Assembly: GCA_041669745.1 (NCBI GenBank)
Contig: JBAYAO010000053.1
Location: 1-9,546 of the forward strand
DNA length: 9,546 nt
Origin: JBAZDV01 sp041669745
GTDB taxonomy: Archaea > Thermoplasmatota > Thermoplasmata > Methanomassiliicoccales > Methanomethylophilaceae
Reading direction: 5' to 3'
Positions 6,181-9,546 of the stretch are shown piece after piece. The translations under genes and the position numbers were made by a program. The number at the start of each line of letters is the position of its first letter. Within the stretch, counting starts at the first letter, position 1. The notes below the pieces were generated by a model. The model was not told the origin of the DNA and did not search any database. It saw only the letters and a list, made by a program, of their open reading frames with translations.

Positions 6181-7848
6181 CTAGAACGGACAACGGCCTT
6201 TGACCAATGGGATCGAAGGATTGCCGGGGAGCATGGGTAACGAATCCTCTTCGGGATCGATCTTTATGTCTATGAGGCATGGTCTGTCACATGCGAATCC
6301 CTGTCTGAGGGCATCTGCCATCTCCGAAGGTCTTTCGACGCATATCGCCTTTGCACCGAACGATTCGGCCAACTTTATGAAGTCAGGATTGGATTTGTAC
6401 AACGCTGTGCCTGAATATCTCTTATCCCAGAACAGTTTTTGCCATTGTTTGACCATTCCGAGCCAACCGTTGTCCATCAGACAGATGACCACAGGAAGGT
6501 CCTCCGCAACAGCAGTGGCAAGTTCCTGTATCACCATCAGGAGGCCTCCGTCGCCGGTTATGGTCATAACCTTCTTGTCGGGACAGGCGGCCTTCGCACC
6601 TATGGCAGAAGGCAGACCGAATCCCATCGTGCCGAAACTGCCGGAAGATATGAATTGTCTGGGACGTCTGATCTTGAGACAATGCATCGCCCACATCTGA
6701 TTCTGACCCACATCCGTTGTCACGATGGTATCATCGTCAAGGATCTTATTGATCTCGTACATGACCTTCTGGGGAACGATGGGGTCGTCGTTGAAATCAA
6801 AGTCACAGCTGCATCTGCTCTTGTATCCCGCGACCGATGATTTCCATGATGGATTGATCTGGACTGTTCCGATCCTGGCAAGGATCTTCTTCAACGCGTC
6901 GCTGGCGTAGTCCTGTATGTTGAGCGCATTCTGATCGTGTTTGTTGAACTCCACCTTATCGATGTCTATATGGATCACCCTGCAGTCCTCTGAGACACGT
7001 GTGTGGGGGCTATACGTCCTGTCCGAAAATTTGGTACCGACAGCTATGAGGAGATCGGCCTCTTTCATGGCATTCAGGGCACCGACCCTCCCATGCATTC
7101 CCAAGGCACCCAGTGACAGGGGATGATCCGCGGGGATGCATCCTATGCCCATGAGCGGAGTGAGAACCGGGGCATGTATCCTCTCTGCAAGTTCCACCAC
7201 CAGGCTAGACGAATTAGAATTGACGACACCGCCGCCCGCAAGAATGATCGGTCTCTTGGCCTCCCTTATCCACTGCACGGCGGAAGGTATCAGGGAATCG
7301 TCTGTAGGAACGGTCTTGGGGTGGTATTTCTTTGAAAGCAGTCCCTCATCGATATCCGAGTTGATCGCATCGACAGGAAGATCTATGTGTACCGGACCCG
7401 GACGGCCGATCTGAGCCACCTGCCAACCTTCTGTCACGGCCTTGGGCAGTTGATTGAGCTCAAGGACTCGGTAATTGTACTTTGTGACTGGCATCATCAG
7501 ACTGAAGGTGTCCACCTCCTGGAATGCTCCCAGTCCTAAGGAACCAGAGGCAACCTGGCCAGTAAGGACGATCATCGGTATAGAATCCGCAAATGCCGTT
7601 CCGACGCCCGTAATGAGGTTCGTCGCACCGGGACCGCTTGTAGCCAAGCAGACGCCTATCTTCCCCGATGCTCTGAAGAAACCGTCAGCCATATGCGCAG
7701 CGCACTGCTCGTGACGTACTAGGACATGGTGAATGGATGAGTTTAGTATCTCATCGTAGATCGGAATGACGGATCCACCAGGGTATCCGAACATGGTCTT
7801 TACACCTTTGTCTTCTAACATTTTGAGTAATGCTCTCGAGCCTTTCGT
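6181..7848 (-). CDS. ilvB: Acetolactate synthase, catalytic subunit
   Basis: A thiamine diphosphate enzyme that condenses two pyruvates to acetolactate, or pyruvate with 2-oxobutyrate, the first step of valine and isoleucine synthesis. Visible signatures in order are FGYPGG, RHEQCAAHMADG (catalytic Glu), TSGPGATNLITGVGTAFADS, AFQEVD, GRPGPVHIDLP, the ThDP/Mg motif GDGG...DNGW, and the acetolactate-synthase hallmark LGMVKQWQ. The first ATG in frame is at 7821 and gives 546 residues. That start removes the usual first helix and has no nearby SD. Upstream codons continue the family pattern (KGSRALLKMLEDKGVK) back to an ACG at 7848-7846, which has AGGAGG 7 bases before it. I therefore extend the gene to 7848 (555 residues, catalytic Glu at position 47). 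If ACG is not used, the gene starts at 7821. No ilvN-like small-subunit gene follows; ilvC does. The stop is TAG. Confidence 0.95.
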   Translation of the reverse strand, partial: TKGSRALLKMLEDKGVKTMFGYPGGSVIPIYDEILNSSIHHVLVRHEQCAAHMADGFFRASGKIGVCLATSGPGATNLITGVGTAFADSIPMIVLTGQVASGSLGLGAFQEVDTFSLMMPVTKYNYRVLELNQLPKAVTEGWQVAQIGRPGPVHIDLPVDAINSDIDEGLLSKKYHPKTVPTDDSLIPSAVQWIREAKRPIILAGGGVVNSNSSSLVVELAERIHAPVLTPLMGIGCIPADHPLSLGALGMHGRVGALNAMKEADLLIAVGTKFSDRTYSPHTRVSEDCRVIHIDIDKVEFNKHDQNALNIQDYASDALKKILARIGTVQINPSWKSSVAGYKSRCSCDFDFNDDPIVPQKVMYEINKILDDDTIVTTDVGQNQMWAMHCLKIRRPRQFISSGSFGTMGFGLPSAIGAKAACPDKKVMTITGDGGLLMVIQELATAVAEDLPVVICLMDNGWLGMVKQWQKLFWDKRYSGTALYKSNPDFIKLAESFGAKAICVERPSEMADALRQGFACDRPCLIDIKIDPEEDSLPMLPGNPSIPLVKGRCPF

Positions 7849-7855
7849 ATTAGGT

Positions 7856-7861
7856 CCTCCT
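7856..7861 (-). promoter_or_regulatory. Strong ribosome binding site of ilvB, pointing to an ACG start
   Basis: AGGAGG on the minus strand is the best Shine-Dalgarno match in the window. It ends 7 bases before an in-frame ACG (7848-7846) and 34 bases before the first in-frame ATG (7821). No ATG, GTG or TTG lies in this frame between the upstream stop (TGA at 7902-7900) and 7821, so the site decides the start question for ilvB. Confidence 0.65.
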
Positions 7862-7884
7862 CTGTGTGGGCAGTGAATGGTAGT

Positions 7885-7896
7885 GTTTAATAATTG
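7885..7896. promoter_or_regulatory. Shared AT-rich core of divergent promoters (ilvB and deacetylase gene)
   Basis: GTTTAATAATTG reads as a TATA-like box on both strands (TTTAATAAT on plus, ATTATTAAA on minus). On plus, its centre is about 29 bases before the ATG at 7919, which has no SD, so that transcript would be leaderless. On minus, a start near 7864 would give a very short leader that just includes the AGGAGG of ilvB. One box may serve both directions, or two overlapping boxes may exist. The call is based on composition and spacing only. Confidence 0.4.
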
Positions 7897-7918
7897 CCGT
7901 CACATACGCGAAAGCGCG

Positions 7919-8905
7919 ATGACGATCGTATACTGTGAGCAACTTTTGGAGCATACACAGTGGGCAGATCATCCAGAATCCCCACTAAGACTCAAGACGA
8001 TGAAGAAGAAGCTTGAGAAAGAGGACCTGTGGCACGATGTCATCGAACCTGAGCCGATAACGGAGGATATGCTCTACGGAGTGCACACCAAGGCGCACAT
8101 CGAAAAACTGAAGAAGGGCGGTAACTACCCCATAGATCCAGACACGTTCCTGCACGACGACACATACGGATTGGCGATGCTGTCGGCATCGGTTGCCGTG
8201 ACCGCTGTCAGATCAGCATTGAAAGGGCATCCGACCATAGGACTGACGAGACCTCCAGGGCATCATGCAGGCAGGGACCACATGGGTGGATTCTGTTATA
8301 TCAACAACGTTGCCGTGGCCGTTGACAATGCGAAGACAAGGACAGCGATAGTCGATATAGATGTGCATCATTGCAACGGTACCGAAGAGATATTCTACAG
8401 CAGGGATGACGTCATGGTGATATCCATACATGAGGCCAATTTCTATTGGAATTCGGGTTATCTGGAGAATACCGGCGAAGGAAAGGGAAAGAACTTCAAC
8501 ATCAACATCCCAATCCCTGCAGGGTCCGGCAACAGAAGTTATCTTATGGCGATGGACGAGATAATCGTACCGGTGATCAGGAGATACGACCCGGAACTGA
8601 TAGTGGTCAGTCTGGGTGTGGACGGTCACTACTGCGACCCCAATTCGCATATGCTGCTGAATACACAGGGATACATCGAACTGTGCAGAAGGCTCTTCGA
8701 TATAGCAAAGGACGGGAAGATCGCATTCATCCTCGAAGGAGGTTACCATCTTCGTGCCACGGCAGAGGTGGTCGCGGGTGTAGTCGGAATGTTCTCTAAT
8801 AAGGAGATCAAACCTGAATACGGTGAGGACAAAGGCGATCAGAGCAACGGCCCCAGAGAGGTCCGTAAGGACAAAGAGTACATCGCCCGTGCTTGGGACA
8901 TATGA
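7919..8905 (+). CDS. Class II histone-deacetylase-like amidohydrolase (AcuC/HdaH family)
   Basis: A 328-residue zinc deacetylase of the arginase/deacetylase superfamily, removing acetyl groups from lysine or small amines in the cytosol. Motifs in order are HPESPLR (18-24), RPPGHHAG (111-118, catalytic His pair H115/H116), GGFCYINNVAVA (123-134), the zinc ligands D148 and H150 in DIDVHHCNGT, the third ligand D235 in SLGVDGH, and the transition-state Tyr Y276 in LEGGY. All catalytic residues are present. An oddity is C152, where the family almost always has Gly (HHG). A charged tail follows about residue 295. The frame is open from an ATG at 7877, but the extra 14 residues (VVFNNCRHIRES) do not resemble the family and would overlap the promoter, so I start at 7919. 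The gene is transcribed divergently from ilvB and followed by gap after 80 bases. The natural substrate (protein lysine, polyamine or other) cannot be read from sequence. Confidence 0.92.
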   Translation: MTIVYCEQLLEHTQWADHPESPLRLKTMKKKLEKEDLWHDVIEPEPITEDMLYGVHTKAHIEKLKKGGNYPIDPDTFLHDDTYGLAMLSASVAVTAVRSALKGHPTIGLTRPPGHHAGRDHMGGFCYINNVAVAVDNAKTRTAIVDIDVHHCNGTEEIFYSRDDVMVISIHEANFYWNSGYLENTGEGKGKNFNINIPIPAGSGNRSYLMAMDEIIVPVIRRYDPELIVVSLGVDGHYCDPNSHMLLNTQGYIELCRRLFDIAKDGKIAFILEGGYHLRATAEVVAGVVGMFSNKEIKPEYGEDKGDQSNGPREVRKDKEYIARAWDI

Positions 8906-8941
8906 GCATTCGCAACGATGTGGATGTATATCCGAAGCAAC

Positions 8942-8950
8942 TTTATTTTA
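8942..8950 (+). promoter_or_regulatory. TATA box of gap
   Basis: TTTATTTTA, preceded by a purine-rich stretch (CGAAGCAA) suitable as a BRE, lies in the 80-base gap after the deacetylase gene. Its position predicts transcription start near 8972 and a leader of about 14 bases carrying the gap ribosome binding site. It is the most convincing promoter in the window. The same T-rich run could also help end the upstream transcript. Confidence 0.5.
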
Positions 8951-8975
8951 AGGGTATGCCATATCAGAGTCGATA

Positions 8976-8981
8976 GGGGAG
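8976..8981 (+). promoter_or_regulatory. Ribosome binding site of gap
   Basis: GGGGAG ends 4 bases before the ATG at 8986, and supports that start codon for gap. Confidence 0.5.
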
Positions 8982-8985
8982 TACA

Positions 8986-9546
8986 ATGAAGGTCAGGGTC
9001 GGAATCAACGGATACGGAACCATCGGAAAAAGAGTGGCCACAGCTGTCAGCAGACAGGATGATATGGAGATAGTGGGCATCACGAAGACAAAGCCGTCCT
9101 ATGAGGCGGCACTTGCAGTCGAATTCGGTTTCCCTTTGTACGTGCCGGAGGGCAGTGTTCAGCTCTTCAAGGATGCAGGTGTGAAGACGGCCGGAACGAT
9201 TCAGGACCTGTACAAGAAGGTCGATATAATGGTCGACTGTACTCCGGGGGGTGTATCCGAACGGTACAAGGCGGAGTACACCGCAGCGGGCATAAAGGCG
9301 ATCTGGCAGGGTGGAGAGGATCACAGTCTGACGGGCATATCATTCAATGCTTCGGCGAACTACAGAGAATCATGGGGCGCACAGTTCTCACGTGTCGTCT
9401 CGTGCAACACCACGGGTCTACTGAGGACCCTTTATCCGTTGGATAAGGAGTTCAAGATAAGGCACGCGTTCGTCACATTGGTCAGAAGGGGTGCCGATCC
9501 AGGAGACAGCAAAGCCGGTCCAATAAATGCGATAGAGCCGTCGGTA
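8986..9546 (+). CDS. gap: Archaeal type II glyceraldehyde-3-phosphate dehydrogenase (3' end beyond window)
   Basis: The first 187 codons of the archaeal phosphorylating GAPDH, which interconverts glyceraldehyde-3-phosphate and 1,3-bisphosphoglycerate with NAD(P) in glycolysis or gluconeogenesis. The Rossmann motif GINGYGTIGKRVA is at 6-18, followed by DDMEIVGITKTKPS (25-38) and DCTPGG (84-89). The catalytic cysteine is C140 in SCNTTG, at the position known for archaeal enzymes, and RRGADPGDSK follows. This pattern belongs to the archaeal type II family and not to bacterial GapA, and is the strongest evidence for an archaeal source. The full protein is usually about 335-345 residues, so roughly 150 residues are missing through window truncation. 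It has its own promoter and ribosome binding site, so it is probably a separate transcript from the deacetylase. Confidence 0.97.
   Translation, partial: MKVRVGINGYGTIGKRVATAVSRQDDMEIVGITKTKPSYEAALAVEFGFPLYVPEGSVQLFKDAGVKTAGTIQDLYKKVDIMVDCTPGGVSERYKAEYTAAGIKAIWQGGEDHSLTGISFNASANYRESWGAQFSRVVSCNTTGLLRTLYPLDKEFKIRHAFVTLVRRGADPGDSKAGPINAIEPSV

Noticed and set aside
7877..7918. Fourteen-codon N-terminal extension of the deacetylase
   Set aside because: It does not resemble the family N-terminus, which normally starts just before the HPE-R motif, and it would cover the likely promoter.

Overview
The window looks like ordinary chromosome of an archaeon, most likely a euryarchaeote of the Thermoplasmata/Methanomassiliicoccales kind. 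The domain assignment rests mainly on the archaeal (type II) glyceraldehyde-3-phosphate dehydrogenase at the right edge. It is supported by TATA-like boxes 25-29 bases before start codons that lack a ribosome binding site. The finer placement is an inference from gene style only. Nine protein genes fill almost the whole window. I see no RNA genes, mobile elements, repeats or CRISPR arrays, and no gene-free stretch over 300 bases.

Layout. Left block, plus strand (110-4747): L-aspartate dehydrogenase (nadX, NAD synthesis), then a peptide-degradation operon of an M24 Xaa-Pro-type peptidase, tldD and tldE. The operon genes are joined by two ATGA-type overlaps with nearly identical junctions. Middle block, minus strand (7848 down to 4744): acetolactate synthase catalytic subunit (ilvB), ketol-acid reductoisomerase (ilvC) and a small cyclophilin-like-fold protein (PF04126/DUF369 type) starting four bases after ilvC. 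These are the first two steps of valine/isoleucine synthesis, but no regulatory-subunit gene (ilvN) lies among them. Right block, plus strand (7919-9546): a class II histone-deacetylase-like (AcuC/HdaH) amidohydrolase, transcribed divergently from ilvB, then the first 187 codons of archaeal gap.

Most notable observations: (1) ilvB has no usable ATG/GTG/TTG start at the position family homology demands. A strong Shine-Dalgarno (AGGAGG) sits 7 bases before an in-frame ACG, which suggests ACG initiation or a point mutation or error. (2) An AT-rich box at 7885-7896 appears to serve divergent promoters, leaderless for the deacetylase and with a short SD-bearing leader for ilvB. (3) The tldE and cyclophilin-like genes converge and overlap through their stop codons. 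(4) The deacetylase has its zinc site intact but carries Cys in place of the usual Gly of the HHG motif. (5) Two of eight complete genes end in TAG, which bears on whether this lineage uses pyrrolysine. I found no clearly new multi-gene system. The peptidase-TldD-TldE operon and the ilvC-coupled cyclophilin-like gene are the best candidates for new function.
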